Under the pieces are notes generated by a model, which was not told the DNA's origin, made no database searches, and worked only from the letters and a program-made list of their open reading frames with translations. A program made the position numbers and the translations under genes. Positions 7,924-17,698 of a stretch of DNA of 43,093 nt are shown here, one piece after another. The DNA is from Actinomyces sp. (lineage in GTDB: Bacteria; Actinomycetota; Actinomycetes; Actinomycetales; Actinomycetaceae), in assembly GCF_030530635.1 (NCBI RefSeq), contig NZ_JAUMUL010000027.1, positions 1-43,093 of the forward strand, written 5' to 3'. The stretch's first letter is position 1. Every line of letters starts with the position of its first letter.

Positions 7924-10461
7924 TCACCGAGTCGCAACGCCGTCGGGGATCGCATCCAGCAGCAGGCGCAGCACTGCGATCGCGCCCGCCTTGTCCAGCG
8001 GCTCGTTGTTGTTGCCGCACTTGGGCGACTGCACGCAGCTCGGGCAACCGGCGGCACACGCGCACTCGGAGACCACCGTGAGTGTCGCCGCCAGCCATTC
8101 CCGCCCGGCCCTGAAGCCGCGCTCGGCGAAGCCGGCGCCGCCGGCCTGAGCGTCGTGCACGAACACCGTGGGAGTCAGCGTCTGTGGGTGCAGCGCCGTC
8201 GACAATCCGCCGATGTCCCACCGGTCGCAGGTAGCCAGCAGCGGCAGCATTCCGATCAGGGCGTGCTCGGCCGCATGCAGGGCTCCCGGCAGCTGCGCGG
8301 CCTCCAGGCCCGCCCGGGCCGTTACCTCAATCGGCACCGTCCACCACACCGCGGCGGTCGGCAGCACATGCTCGGGCATGGACAGCGGATGCTGGGAGAC
8401 AACCTCCATGCCCGGCATGGCGAGCCGGTGGTAGCCGACCACCTGGCTGGTGACCTCCACCGAGCCGAAGGCCCACACCACGCCGTCGGCCCACTGCTGC
8501 CGCTCCCGCTCGGCGACGACGCGCACCGAACTCTGCTCGCGTGCCCGCGTGCGGTAGCCGACCGCCGCCCTCCGGCTGACGACGGCCGCCTCCTGGGTCA
8601 GCTCCTCCACCAGGTAGGTCCGCCCCTGATGGATGTAGACCGCTCCCGGGTGGACGGTGGAATCCGCGGAGGCCCCGGACACGGTGCCGACGACGGCGCC
8701 CGTGGCCGTCTCAACCACCGGCACATCCGGTGGGCCATCCCCGCGCAGGGAGGTCAGATCCTGCGCCCGCCCCGGAAGACTGGTGTTCCAGAACCAGCCG
8801 GACGGGCGGCGACGCAGCGCCCCGCGGGAGACCAGCTGGGCCAGTAGGGACTCGTCCGGCAGGCCGAACAGCGGCAGGTCCTCCTGGCGCAGCGGCGACT
8901 CGGACGCGGCCGCGCACAGGTGCGGGGCCAGCACGTAGGGGTTGGCCGGGTCGAATACGGTGGCCTCCGGGGCGGCGAATACGGCCTCGGGGTGATGCAC
9001 CAGGTAGGCGTCCAGTGGATTGTCGGAGGCGATCAGCACCGCCACTCCCCGCCCGCCCGCACGCCCGGCCCGACCCGCCTGCTGCCACAGGCTCACCCGG
9101 GTGCCCGGCCAGCCGGCGATGATGACGGCGTCCAGGCCGGTGACGTCGATGCCCAGTTCGAGGGCGTTGGTGGTGGCCAGTGCCCGCAGGCGGCCGCGGC
9201 GCAGTTCCCGCTCCAGGGTGCGCCGCTCCTCGGGCAGGTAGCCGCCCCGGTAGGCGGCTACCGTGTCGGCCAGTTCCGGCTGGGACATGCCGAGGGTGTG
9301 CCGGGCCCGTTCGGCCACGATCTCCGCACTGCGACGTGAGCGCACGAACACCAGGGCGTGGGCGCCCACGGAGATCAGGTCGACGAGCAGCTCGGCGGCC
9401 TCAACCACGGCGCTGCGGCGTGCCGCCGGATCCTCCGTCGGATCGGCCGTGTCCGGGACGGCCGGTTCCGGCCGGTTCAAATGCGGGTCGGCGGCGGGGA
9501 ATTCGCGCGCCTGCGCCAGGGCCGCCACCGAGTTCTCCCATACCGCCCAGGGGTCCAGCAGGGCAGGCTGCCACAGGGCGAGCGTGTGCTCCCCGGTGGG
9601 GGCGGCATCGTCGGTGACGGCGGTGACGGCGTCGGGGGAGACCCCGATCAGGCGGGCTGCCGTGAGGGCCGGTTCGGCCGCCGTCGCCGACGCGCACAAC
9701 ACCACCGGTTCGGGGCCGTTCGGCCGCAGGCGACGCACCAGTCGCAGCAGGCGACGGATCACCAGGGCCACATGGGCGCCCAGGATGCCGCGGTAGGCGT
9801 GGCACTCGTCAACCACCACATAACGCAGCGAACGCAGAAAACGGGTCCAGCGCTCATGCCCGGGCAGGAGCGAGAAGTGCAGGAAGTCGGGGTTGGTCAG
9901 CACCACGTCGGCGTGGGCGCGGGCCCAGTCGCGCTCGGGCAGGGGCGTGTCGCCGTCGCAGGCGGCCGGGTGCACGGTGCGCAGTGATCCGCCCGGAATA
10001 CCCGCCTCGCGTTGAACGGACTCCAGCTCGGCGACCAGCCGGTCCAGGGTGGCGGCCTGATCAGCGGTCAGGGCCTTGGTGGGGGACAGGTACAGGGCGG
10101 TGGGGCGGCGGCCATAGGCGGAGATACGGGTGTCGGTGCCGGTGCGCTGGGCAGCCAGTACCGCCGACAGGGCGGGAAGCCAGGCGGCCAGGGACTTGCC
10201 CGAGCCGGTGCCGGTGGCCAGCACCGTGTGACGGCCCGCATGGGCGGCCGCGGCCGCCGCGACCTGATGCGCCCAAGGCCGTCTCACTCCCAGGCGGCCG
10301 TAGGCGGCCACCAGGTCGGGGTCGGCCCAGGCGGGCCACTCGCCGTGCCGGGCCGGGCGCGCCGGGGTGCGGCGGAGGTGGATCAATCGGCCGTCGTGCG
10401 CACCGATGCCCTCAAGCACCTCGTTGAGGTCGCGGGTGGGCGCGTGCGGTCGGGTGGTCAC
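7924..10461 (-). CDS. DECH-box SF2 helicase, MrfA/YprA-like, secretion-neighbourhood type
   Basis: 845-aa SF2 helicase. TGTGSGKS near residue 87 is motif I. VVVDECH near residue 219 is a DECH-type motif II and CASATAAEP is motif III. ATTNALELGIDVTGLDAVI and QQAGRAGRAG are motifs V and VI. The C-terminal DUF1998/MZB-like region ends in a four-Cys cluster (CACAAGCPSC, then PKCGNNN) near residue 805, expected to bind zinc. This architecture matches MrfA, a 3'-5' DNA helicase for mitomycin-type damage, and the helicase family beside actinobacterial Tad genes. It starts with GTG and has no clear Shine-Dalgarno site. It is convergent with the prepilin peptidase. Confidence 0.88.
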   Translation of the reverse strand: MTTRPHAPTRDLNEVLEGIGAHDGRLIHLRRTPARPARHGEWPAWADPDLVAAYGRLGVRRPWAHQVAAAAAAHAGRHTVLATGTGSGKSLAAWLPALSAVLAAQRTGTDTRISAYGRRPTALYLSPTKALTADQAATLDRLVAELESVQREAGIPGGSLRTVHPAACDGDTPLPERDWARAHADVVLTNPDFLHFSLLPGHERWTRFLRSLRYVVVDECHAYRGILGAHVALVIRRLLRLVRRLRPNGPEPVVLCASATAAEPALTAARLIGVSPDAVTAVTDDAAPTGEHTLALWQPALLDPWAVWENSVAALAQAREFPAADPHLNRPEPAVPDTADPTEDPAARRSAVVEAAELLVDLISVGAHALVFVRSRRSAEIVAERARHTLGMSQPELADTVAAYRGGYLPEERRTLERELRRGRLRALATTNALELGIDVTGLDAVIIAGWPGTRVSLWQQAGRAGRAGGRGVAVLIASDNPLDAYLVHHPEAVFAAPEATVFDPANPYVLAPHLCAAASESPLRQEDLPLFGLPDESLLAQLVSRGALRRRPSGWFWNTSLPGRAQDLTSLRGDGPPDVPVVETATGAVVGTVSGASADSTVHPGAVYIHQGRTYLVEELTQEAAVVSRRAAVGYRTRAREQSSVRVVAERERQQWADGVVWAFGSVEVTSQVVGYHRLAMPGMEVVSQHPLSMPEHVLPTAAVWWTVPIEVTARAGLEAAQLPGALHAAEHALIGMLPLLATCDRWDIGGLSTALHPQTLTPTVFVHDAQAGGAGFAERGFRAGREWLAATLTVVSECACAAGCPSCVQSPKCGNNNEPLDKAGAIAVLRLLLDAIPDGVATR

Positions 10462-10642
10462 GGGCCAAGTGTGCCGCAGGAGGATGGCGGGAACCGACAG
10501 CCGGGTGGAGGTGCGGTGAGGTGGACGGAGCCGGGCTTGGTGGAGATGCGGGGAGTTGAGCGAGACCGGGGCGCGACACGCTCGCCAACTTCCTCCATAA
10601 GGGGCGGACTCGGGGTATGGCGAGATTCTGGCCGACTAGCGT

Positions 10643-12588
10643 GTGCCGATCCTCCAGTATTGGTGGATGCTGGAGATGTTCGCTCCCCAACCGGTCCCCA
10701 AACTAACCGGGCGCTCGCAGCGCCCACCGAAACGTCAGGTCATCGAATGGCACCCCGGTGACCCGCTGCCCTGGCAGACGCTGCCCACACCGGCGCCGCG
10801 GTGCAGGTCGACGAGCACGGGAGACTGGTTCAGGGCTCGGCGGTCCTCTCCTCGGCGCTGTGGGCGGTTGCCCGGATCAGCGGCACTGGCGCCGCGCCGA
10901 GCGTGCAGTGGGCGGACAGCTTCGCCAGCGCCAACAAAGCCTTCGGCGAACAGGTGGACGTGGCCGAGGGGCTTCGTCGTGACAAGATCGGAGCGGATAC
11001 GCCACTGCCTCAGGACGCCGAGTCCCTGCAGAGGTTGCTGGGAATCGCTTATGGCGCCGCAGAGATCAGTGGAGATAATCCGCTTTCCAGCAACCGAATC
11101 ATGATTTCATCAACGCTTGCCCCTGAAGGACGTGAGGACGCCGCTGCGGATACCGACTTCCTCAACAGCTTCTTCCTCACGGAACTGGCGACGGTGCAGA
11201 GGGAAGTGGACGAGGACTACTGTCCCCTGACACTGGCCGTTTACCTGAAGTCGGACAAGTCGCTCCCGATTGCGGAACGGATCGACGTCATGCAGCAGGA
11301 CAGGGTGGTTGACGCGGCCGTGGGCATCAATCGCTTGCTGCCGGGGCGTTGGCCCTCGGAGCCCGCGCATCCACTGTCTCTGCGCCAGCAGTTCGCAGTC
11401 AATCGGGCTCTGAACGATCTGGCGGCCAATGACGGCGTCATGGGGTTCAACGGCCCTCCCGGCACCGGGAAGACCACGATGCTGCGCGACATCCTGGCGG
11501 GGAACGTGGTTGAACGTGCGCGCCGACTGGCCTCACTGGAGCGGCCCAAGCAGGCATTCACCGACATCGTTCACCGTTGGAACTCCTCAGACGGGTATCC
11601 GCGCAGAGTCCGCCAACTGCGGTCGGAACTGACCGGGTTCGAGATGATCGTCGTCTCCGCCAACAATGCAGCCGTTGAGAACATCAGCGTTGAGATCCCC
11701 GCACGGGAGGCGATCGCGCCCAGATGGCGGGAAGAGGCCGATTACTTCGCGGACATCGCCACAGCGGTAATGGCTGACGGCGGCGAGGTGGATGCGCAGC
11801 GGCAGGAGGCCTGGGGGCTGGTGGCCGCACGGCTGGGGAACAAACGCAACCGGGCGGCCTTCCGCAGTGCCTTCTGGTTCGAGCAACAGGCCTGGATTCC
11901 GCCGGAGACCTCCGTGCAGACTCTTGTCGATCGGGCGGCGTGGTACGGCACCATGGTGGGGCGGGATGAGGGCCGGGTCTGGGTCAGTGCACCGCTCACG
12001 GTGCATAGGCGCTGCGATGATCCGATGTTCAGCCTGTGCAATCGCATCGCCTACGACGGCATCATGATCAGCGGGGTGCAGCGCCGTCTGGATGATCCCG
12101 AACATCAGGACCTGTTCGACGTCCCGGAAGGTCCGCGGATCGCCTCCAGTCGCTGGTTCGACGTGCCGGCCACGCAGCGGGGGACCCACTTGCAGGAACA
12201 GCAGATCGATTGCCTTGATGAACAGCTCGATGCGCTCATCGGCCGGGGCGTTGATCCGGCGCAGATCATTGCGCTCTCCCCGTTCCGTGAGGTCGCCGAC
12301 CGGCTAAGCGAACTGGCGGTGCGGCGAGGACTCATGTCGGGCGGCACGATCCACACTGCGCAGGGGCGTGAGGCGGACGTGGTGTTCCTGGTTCTGGGCG
12401 GCGATCCGGGCTCACCCGGGGCCAAGGCGTGGGCGGCATCGTCCGTTAACCTCGTCAACGTCGCCACGAGCCGGGCTAAACGTCGCTTGTATGTGATAGG
12501 TGACCGTCAGGCGTGGATTCGGTACCCCTACTTCAGCGACCTCGGTGCCGCCCTCGAGTCCCAGCCGGGCGCGGGCCCAAACTCGTGA
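10643..12588 (+). pseudogene. Broken SF1 (DNA2/NAM7-like) helicase with two internal losses
   Basis: The start, PILQYWWMLEMFAPQ through DPLPWQ, reads in one frame from 10643. After about 10780 the homology continues in another frame as AADAAHTGAAVQVDEHGRLVQGSAVLSSALWAVAR. About 50-60 family residues seem missing at this shift. Motif I GPPGTGKT is intact near 11455-11480, as are motifs V/VI (TIHTAQGREADVVF, NLVNVATSRAKRRLYVIGD). The family segment NRAAFRSAFWF jumps directly to AWIPPETSVQTLVDR near 11880, so the whole region carrying the DEAGQ Walker B motif and its partner strands is absent. Intact relatives are roughly twice as long as the 595-aa open part. A product from GTG 10801 could not hydrolyse ATP. 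The sizes of the losses come from remembered family structure, not from an alignment. Confidence 0.8.
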
Positions 12589-12678
12589 GCGCGCCGCCCA
12601 CACCCCTGACACCGCGAACTCGGGGAAACCGCTCACTTGCTACGGTCGCCCGCTAATGCTGCACGCCTGCTTCACTCT

Positions 12679-13476
12679 TTACCACACGCCGATCAGGTTC
12701 CACCACAGCGGCCCAGCCACCAGCCAGATGAGCAGGTGGACCACGCCCACCACGAGCCCGGTGCGCCACCAGGCGCCCAGTTCCACGAAGCCGCTGCTCC
12801 CAGGTCAGCGCCCCGCTCAACAACAGCGCCCCCAGCCCCAGCAGCGCCACCGTCGTCGCACTCATGAAGGAGTCGCCGATCACCCACAGGACGATCATCC
12901 CGATGAACACCCCGAGCGTCACCCACTCGTGGCGGGTAACCGGCCCGAGCCGACGTAGCTCGCGCGCGGTCATCTCGGCGGCGTCCGGGGTGCGGCGGAT
13001 CTCCGGCCGGTTGAGCGCGTAGATCACCAACGGCACCGCGATCACGCCGATCAGGCCGGGCACCACTGCCGCCGTGAACCAGCCCGGCCAGTTCACGGTA
13101 ACGCCCGCGGACTCAGCCAGCCGGGAGGACATGGCGTTGGGCGCGGCGCCGGTGAAGAAGATCACCGAGACGGCCAGGTTCAGGTTGTAGGTGGTCAGCG
13201 CCAGGTAGGAGCCCAGCCGCCGGTGTGTGGTCTTGTCATCTGGATCCGATCCGAAGTCCCGCACCACACTCATCATCACCGGGTACACGTACCCAGACCG
13301 GGCCGTGTTGGAGGGAATGGCGGGTGAGGTCACCAGATCGGCCAGCCCCAGCCCATAGGTCAAACCCATTGTGGAGCGCCCGAAAACCCGCACGAACAGG
13401 TACGCCAGGCGCTCGCCCGGGCCCGGGGCGATCGCTGCGCGGGCGGCGGGCGGCCGACGTCGTCGGGGGCGCTCAT
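12679..13476 (-). pseudogene. Broken DASS-family anion (tartrate/succinate-type) transporter
   Basis: The original ATG at 13476 overlaps the upstream ttdB stop as ATGA, and it encodes MSAPDDVGRPP before running into the wrong frame. Transporter homology resumes out of frame at GERLAYLFVRVFGRSTMGLTYGL. It carries the PAIPSNTARSG signature of TtdT/CitT-type antiporters and several membrane helices, to ALLLSGALTWEQ. A third frame then encodes the natural C-terminus, ELGAWWRTGLVVGVVHLLIW and WWNLIGVW, ending at TAA 12679-12681. So two segments have been lost (roughly 100 and 150 residues by comparison with the family), each with a frame change. A carrier for the neighbouring dehydratase is the expected ancestral role. 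Confidence 0.82.
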
Positions 13477-14171
13477 TTGATGTACCGCACCTTCTGACAA
13501 AGCTCGGCCAAGGCCTGCTCCTTGCGGTCGTTGTAGGTGAGCTTCTGCTGCTCGAACAGGTTGTTGCCGTGGGCGTCTATGGAGACGATCAGCGGGCCGA
13601 AGTGCTTGACGCGGAAGGTCCACAGGGTCTCGGGCATACCCAGATCCCGCCATTGCGCGTCCTCGACCTCCTCCATGGAGGTGGCCGCAATGACCGCGTT
13701 GCCGGCGGGGAAGACGCAGTGCAGGGCCCCGTGCCTCCGGCAGCCCGCCTCGGTGCCCGGCCCCATGCAGCCCTTGCCGACGATCAGACGCACCCCGGTT
13801 CGCCTGATGAACTCCTCCTCGAACTTCTCCATGCGCATGGAGGTGGTGGGGCCGACGGAGACCACCTCGAACTCCTCGCGCTCCTCGTTGACGACTCGAA
13901 TGATTGGACCGGCTTGAAGGATGGCGCCATCACGGATATCGAGCGGCAACTCGCGCCCGTACTCGATCAGGCGACGGTGCGCCACATCCCGGCAGGTGGT
14001 GATGTGGCCGTCGAGGAAGACGACATCGCCGACGCGAATGCCCTCAATGCCCACGCCCAAAAGCAGCGGCGGGCAGGCGTTGACGCCATATGAGGTCATC
14101 ACGTCCAGAACGAACTTCATCGCCGCCTCGTAACCCTCGCCGGGCATCAGCGTCCTGCCCTGGCCGGGAAG
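13473..14171 (-). pseudogene. ttdB: 'ttdA-ttdB fusion remnant (tartrate dehydratase/class I fumarase)
   Basis: Downstream of the ttdA stop the same frame continues as LPGQGRTLMPGEGYEAAMKF and NACPPLLLGVGI, which is alpha-subunit sequence. It then switches without a frame change to EGIRVGDVVFLDGHITTCRD, the start of the beta subunit. About 95 alpha residues, including the last FeS-ligand Cys segment (STGCW in E. coli TtdA), and the beta start are gone. The beta part looks complete to its end: MGPGTEAGCRRHGALHCVFPAG, EFGPLIVSID-like KHFGPLIVSIDAHGNNL and a terminal VRYIK. Translation could begin at ATG 14147, but the product would be chimeric. Class I enzymes dehydrate L-tartrate or hydrate fumarate using a 4Fe-4S cluster. 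Confidence 0.8.
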
Positions 14172-14699
14172 CTAGCAGCCATCGCCTGCCAGGTAGACGT
14201 GCAGGGTCAAGTCATCGCGTCCCTCGGCGATCTGCCAGTAGATCCACGGCCACTGGCTGCCGACGTCCGTGCCGGTGTTGTACTCGTCGAAGGTCTCCAC
14301 CGTGTTGTGGCACAGCGGGGTGATCCGGGTGGCCTTGGCGATGGCGGTCTTGAGCGTCTCGGACAGGCCGTCGACGTAGGGGAAGTGGCTGCCGACACTG
14401 GCGAAGATCTGCACCAGGCCCGTGTCCTGGCAGGAGGGGCGTTTGAGTTCCTCCGCCAGCGCCTGATTGCGCTCCATGGTCTGATAGATCATCGTCGCCA
14501 TCGGGTTGGTCTCCTCCTGCGCCAGCCGTTTGAGTGCGGCCGTGACGTCATCGGGCAGGCGCCGGGAGACGACGGCGGTGAAGCGGGCGACGACGTCGGC
14601 CAGCTCGGCCAGACGATCCGCGCTCCCGCCGGGCGGGGTATCGGGTTCCGGTGGGGTGGTGGCGTCGGTATGAATGCCGACGATGTCAAGGGTGGTCAC
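14172..14699 (-). pseudogene. ttdA: ttdA 5' part ended by an in-frame TAG
   Basis: A GTG at 14699 with AAGGAG five bases upstream starts the alpha subunit of L-tartrate dehydratase or class I fumarase. Clear features are LPDDVTAALKRLAQEE, the first cluster Cys in RPSCQDTG, LCHNTVETFDEYNTG and VYLAGDGC. The next codon is TAG (14172-14174) where the family has Thr in GGCTLPG, and homology resumes in the same frame straight after it. The 175-aa product lacks the other two cluster cysteines. A sequencing error could explain the stop alone, but not the fusion deletion downstream. Confidence 0.85.
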
Positions 14700-15027
14700 G
14701 GTGACTCCTTCGTCAGTCCGAGTTGGTGCCGTATACAAGGATTCGCCACGGGAAGCCGGCATTCCTTCCGATCCCTCAGGGATTCGACTAGGTCCCAAGT
14801 CCCGCGGCGGCTTGTGCCGGTGGCGCGGAGCGGGCCTATGGGCCTGAAGAAACACCCTGGCGCCTGAGCAGTCGAAATCGTTGTCACGGCGCGGGTTCGG
14901 GGAGTGGAGGCGGGTCGGGGAGCGCCGTGGTGGTGCCAGACGAACCTGAAGATTCACCCGACTCGGGTGGTGCGGGGCCTTAACTCACAGTGACCGATCG
15001 CGGGTGGCAGATCAGGGCGTGGCCCGC
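14700..15027. other. Leader region between the AraC-type regulator and ttdA
   Basis: 328 bases without a supportable gene. It holds a small hairpin, CACCCG (14955-14960) and CGGGTG (14964-14969) with a 3-base loop, about 60 bases past the regulator's stop. The promoter and regulator site of the ttd operon presumably lay here, but no clear -35/-10 pair can be named. Confidence 0.4.
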
Positions 15028-16170
15028 TCACCGCTCCGCGCCGTCGGCGAGCTGTTGGAGTCGTGCCGTCAAGGCGCGGCTGAGCTCGAGGGCCTCATCA
15101 ACCGGGGATGAGCGCGCCAGCCGAGCCACCGTCTGGCAGGGGGCGTCGTCGTCGACGAGCTCCTGGGTGGATACCGACCAGCCGCGCAGCACCCGCATGA
15201 CCGCCTCATTGGTGCGGGGCACGCAGGTCCTGTGGAAGACGGAGTCCGCCGCCGTGTCTGCGGTGAGCAGCTGTCGGTAGGCCGAGGGTGTGCGCTCGAA
15301 GGTGCGGCGGAAGGCGGTGTTGAAGGCCTTGACGTCGGGGAAGCCGACGTCGGCGGCCACGTGTGCGATCAGGTGCTCCGTTTCGCTGAGGTCGCGGACG
15401 GCCTGCCGCAGGCGCACCCAGGTCAGGTACTCGCTGAAGGTCATGCCCACCTGCTGGGGGAAGACCTGGGAAAGATATCCGGGGGAGTAACCGACGTGCC
15501 GTGCCAGCCGGGCCAGGGTGATGCGCTCGCGGAAGGAGCCGTCGATGTAGTCCACCGCCCGCTTGAGGGCATGGCGGTCCGTACTGGCGGGGTCGGGGGT
15601 GTTCGGTTCGCTGCGAGTGGGAGGGAAGTGGTTGAACAGGACTGCGATCACGTCCAGCAGGCGTGACTCCCAGGCCGCCTCGGCGCCCGGACCGGTTCTA
15701 TGGGCGTCGAGCATCATGCGGGCCAGCAGGGTGCGTAGCCGGGCGAAGCCGGGCCGGTCGCGCGTGGCCGGGGTGGAGCGGCAGTCGAAGTGGGGTACGG
15801 CGCCGTCTGCGGTGAAGGAGGACAGATAGTCGGACTCCACGTGCAGACACAGGACCGTGGAATGCGGCTGCGTGGCGAGGGTGGCATGACCCGCGTTGAC
15901 GTTGATGACTACGACATCTCCGGGCTCGTAGTTCTCCACGCCGCCCGCCACGCACACTTCTATGCGGCCGGTGACTACAACCAGTATCTGCAGGGCGGTG
16001 TGCCAGTTGTAGTGGTAGGAGCCGATGCTGTAGACGTACTGCTCGGCGCTCACGCCGTGGACGGGCGAGACGTGCTCGTGGCGCAGCTCGCCCCGCAGCC
16101 CGGGGGCGGGGTCGACGGTGACCATGACACCATCGTAGGTGGGGCGAAGAGTGTCCATCGGTGACCACAT
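15028..16170 (-). CDS. AraC/XylS family transcriptional regulator
   Basis: 380-aa regulator. The N-terminal half has cupin-like strands, as in AraC effector domains (LVVVTGRIEVCVAGG, YEPGDVVVINVNAGH). Residues about 205-305 hold the double helix-turn-helix: YIDGSFRERITLARLARHVGYSPGYLSQVF and HVAADVGFPDVKAFNTAFRRTF. Around 70 extra residues follow. It lies directly upstream of ttdA in the same orientation, so it probably sensed a dicarboxylate or tartrate and activated that operon; this is inferred from position. Unlike its putative targets it shows no break. The start is uncertain: ATG 16170 and the ATG four codons later both lack a good ribosome site. Confidence 0.8.
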   Translation of the reverse strand: MWSPMDTLRPTYDGVMVTVDPAPGLRGELRHEHVSPVHGVSAEQYVYSIGSYHYNWHTALQILVVVTGRIEVCVAGGVENYEPGDVVVINVNAGHATLATQPHSTVLCLHVESDYLSSFTADGAVPHFDCRSTPATRDRPGFARLRTLLARMMLDAHRTGPGAEAAWESRLLDVIAVLFNHFPPTRSEPNTPDPASTDRHALKRAVDYIDGSFRERITLARLARHVGYSPGYLSQVFPQQVGMTFSEYLTWVRLRQAVRDLSETEHLIAHVAADVGFPDVKAFNTAFRRTFERTPSAYRQLLTADTAADSVFHRTCVPRTNEAVMRVLRGWSVSTQELVDDDAPCQTVARLARSSPVDEALELSRALTARLQQLADGAER

Positions 16171-16343
16171 TGAGCGATGGCCTACGTGTCGCGCCGTGAG
16201 CAGATGGTGTCAGGACGGGGAAAACTCGATGCGGCCGAGCAGCTTCTGGGCGCTCGCTGGATGAAAGTGGTCACGGATGGACACTTTTGGGCTCGGTGGG
16301 TGACTTCGGCGCCGGTTCGGTTGGCGGCCAGGGCCTGATGGAC

Positions 16344-16373
16344 GCGGTCGGCGAACTCAGGATCGCCGACCGC
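16344..16373. other. Perfect 11-bp hairpin in decayed DNA
   Basis: GCGGTCGGCGA (16344-16354) and TCGCCGACCGC (16363-16373) are exact inverted repeats with an 8-base loop. It may be a terminator or chance structure in a former gene. The rest of 16171-16434 shows only broken coding traces. Confidence 0.4.
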
Positions 16374-16434
16374 GAGGCCACCGCCACGGTGAGCGGCACC
16401 TTCCCCTATTCGGCTCGGCTGACTTGGCAGCAGG

Positions 16435-16722
16435 ATGAGGATGCTGCTGGAGCTTGCCGATTACGACGGCGACGTCGAGCGGGCCTGGGCCGCCGCCGAC
16501 CGCTGGGGCGTCGGCTACGCCTGGTGGCAACTCGCCGACGTCAGCCCGCAGCCGCGTCCGGACGACGCCATCGTCCTGTACCGCCAGGCCATTGAGGAGA
16601 CGCTTATTCCGGTCGAGCGGAAGGCGGCCCGTGAGGCGGCGGTGCTCGCCACCGGCATGATGGCGCCGCCACACCGTCCGCGAGGAACTCGACCGGGTCG
16701 GGCTGTGAGGGTGGGGCGTTAA
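16435..16722 (+). pseudogene. Fragment of an unknown protein-coding gene
   Basis: The frame reads LLELADYDGDVERAWAAADRWGVGYAWWQLADV and DDAIVLYRQAIEETLIPVERKAAREAAVLATGM, a helical repeat pattern with codon use like real genes here. It has no ribosome site and degenerates into Arg/Pro sequence at the end. The look is that of the C-terminal helical repeats of SWIM-zinc-finger-associated proteins (DUF6880-like), but that is a weak resemblance. It is most likely a decaying remnant. Confidence 0.4.
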
Positions 16723-16847
16723 GACGCAGTGTGTGGGCGATCGTTAGCGGGTCGGGTCGCGTTCCTGGCAGCATCAGATCTTCTGATGCCTGCCGGGCGA
16801 GTTCGTCCTGCTTGTGTCCCGGAGAGCCAATCCCTGAGAGGAAGAAC

Positions 16848-17693
16848 GTGCCACACATCGTCACGCAAGACGGAACTCGCCTCTACTACGAGGACTTGCC
16901 AGCTAAGGAATCAGATGCGGTGGAGGAGACACTCCTGGTGATCCACGGCCTGGGCTCCTCCCATTACGACCTGGCCGAGTTCATCGACGACCTGAATCGG
17001 GACTACCGCGTGGTCTTCTACGACCAGCGCGGGCACGCCGATTCCGATTGCGCCCGCATGCACTTGAACGTGCGTACCCTCGGGCAGGACCTGAATGACG
17101 TTGTCGAGCAGCTCGGTCTGGACGGTGTAACGGCGATCGGTCACTCAATGGGGGCGGCGGCCATATTCAGTTACGTGGGCCAGTACGGGACCCGCCGCCT
17201 GCGGCGCATCGTAACGGCAGACATGTCGCCGTACCTGCGCAACGACGGCTGGAGTGGCGGCATCGGCAAGGGGGAGTGGACCGATGAGGACTTCCATCGC
17301 GATCTGGACCGTCTGTTCGACGACGGCGGATACGGCTCTTGGTACATCGCCAAGATGCTCATGAACCCGAAGCTGCAGAACCTGCCGGCCGACCAGGAGG
17401 CTGCCGCCATCGAGGCAATGCGCGAGGCGGTCGACCCGCTGGCTTTTGCCGCCCTGTGGTACTCGCTGTTCCGCACCGATCAGCGCCCCGTGATGGACCG
17501 GATTGATGTGCCCTTCTTGTATCTGATGCCCGAGATTCCGCTGTACTCGACGGTGAACACCGACTACATACGTGCGCACGTCACTGGCGGCTTCACACTG
17601 GCTGATGACTTCCCCGACACCACGCACCTGATCCTGTCGGAGGCGCCTCACGAGGCGGCCGGTCGCGTGCGGGCCTTCGTGGCGGGCGACTAG
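16848..17693 (+). CDS. Alpha/beta hydrolase
   Basis: 281-aa hydrolase. VIHGLGSSHYD is the oxyanion-hole strand, VVFYDQRGHADS the following strand, GHSMG places the nucleophile at Ser100, and APHEAAGRV near the end gives the catalytic His at about 268. The acid residue is probably in the IDVPFLYLMPEIP region but cannot be fixed. The substrate is unknown: an esterase or lactonase type, cytoplasmic because no signal sequence is visible. The GTG at 16848 follows GAGAGGAAG; the ORF opens at 16731 but its first 39 residues are not hydrolase-like. Confidence 0.85.
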   Translation: MPHIVTQDGTRLYYEDLPAKESDAVEETLLVIHGLGSSHYDLAEFIDDLNRDYRVVFYDQRGHADSDCARMHLNVRTLGQDLNDVVEQLGLDGVTAIGHSMGAAAIFSYVGQYGTRRLRRIVTADMSPYLRNDGWSGGIGKGEWTDEDFHRDLDRLFDDGGYGSWYIAKMLMNPKLQNLPADQEAAAIEAMREAVDPLAFAALWYSLFRTDQRPVMDRIDVPFLYLMPEIPLYSTVNTDYIRAHVTGGFTLADDFPDTTHLILSEAPHEAAGRVRAFVAGD

Positions 17694-17698
17694 CAGGC

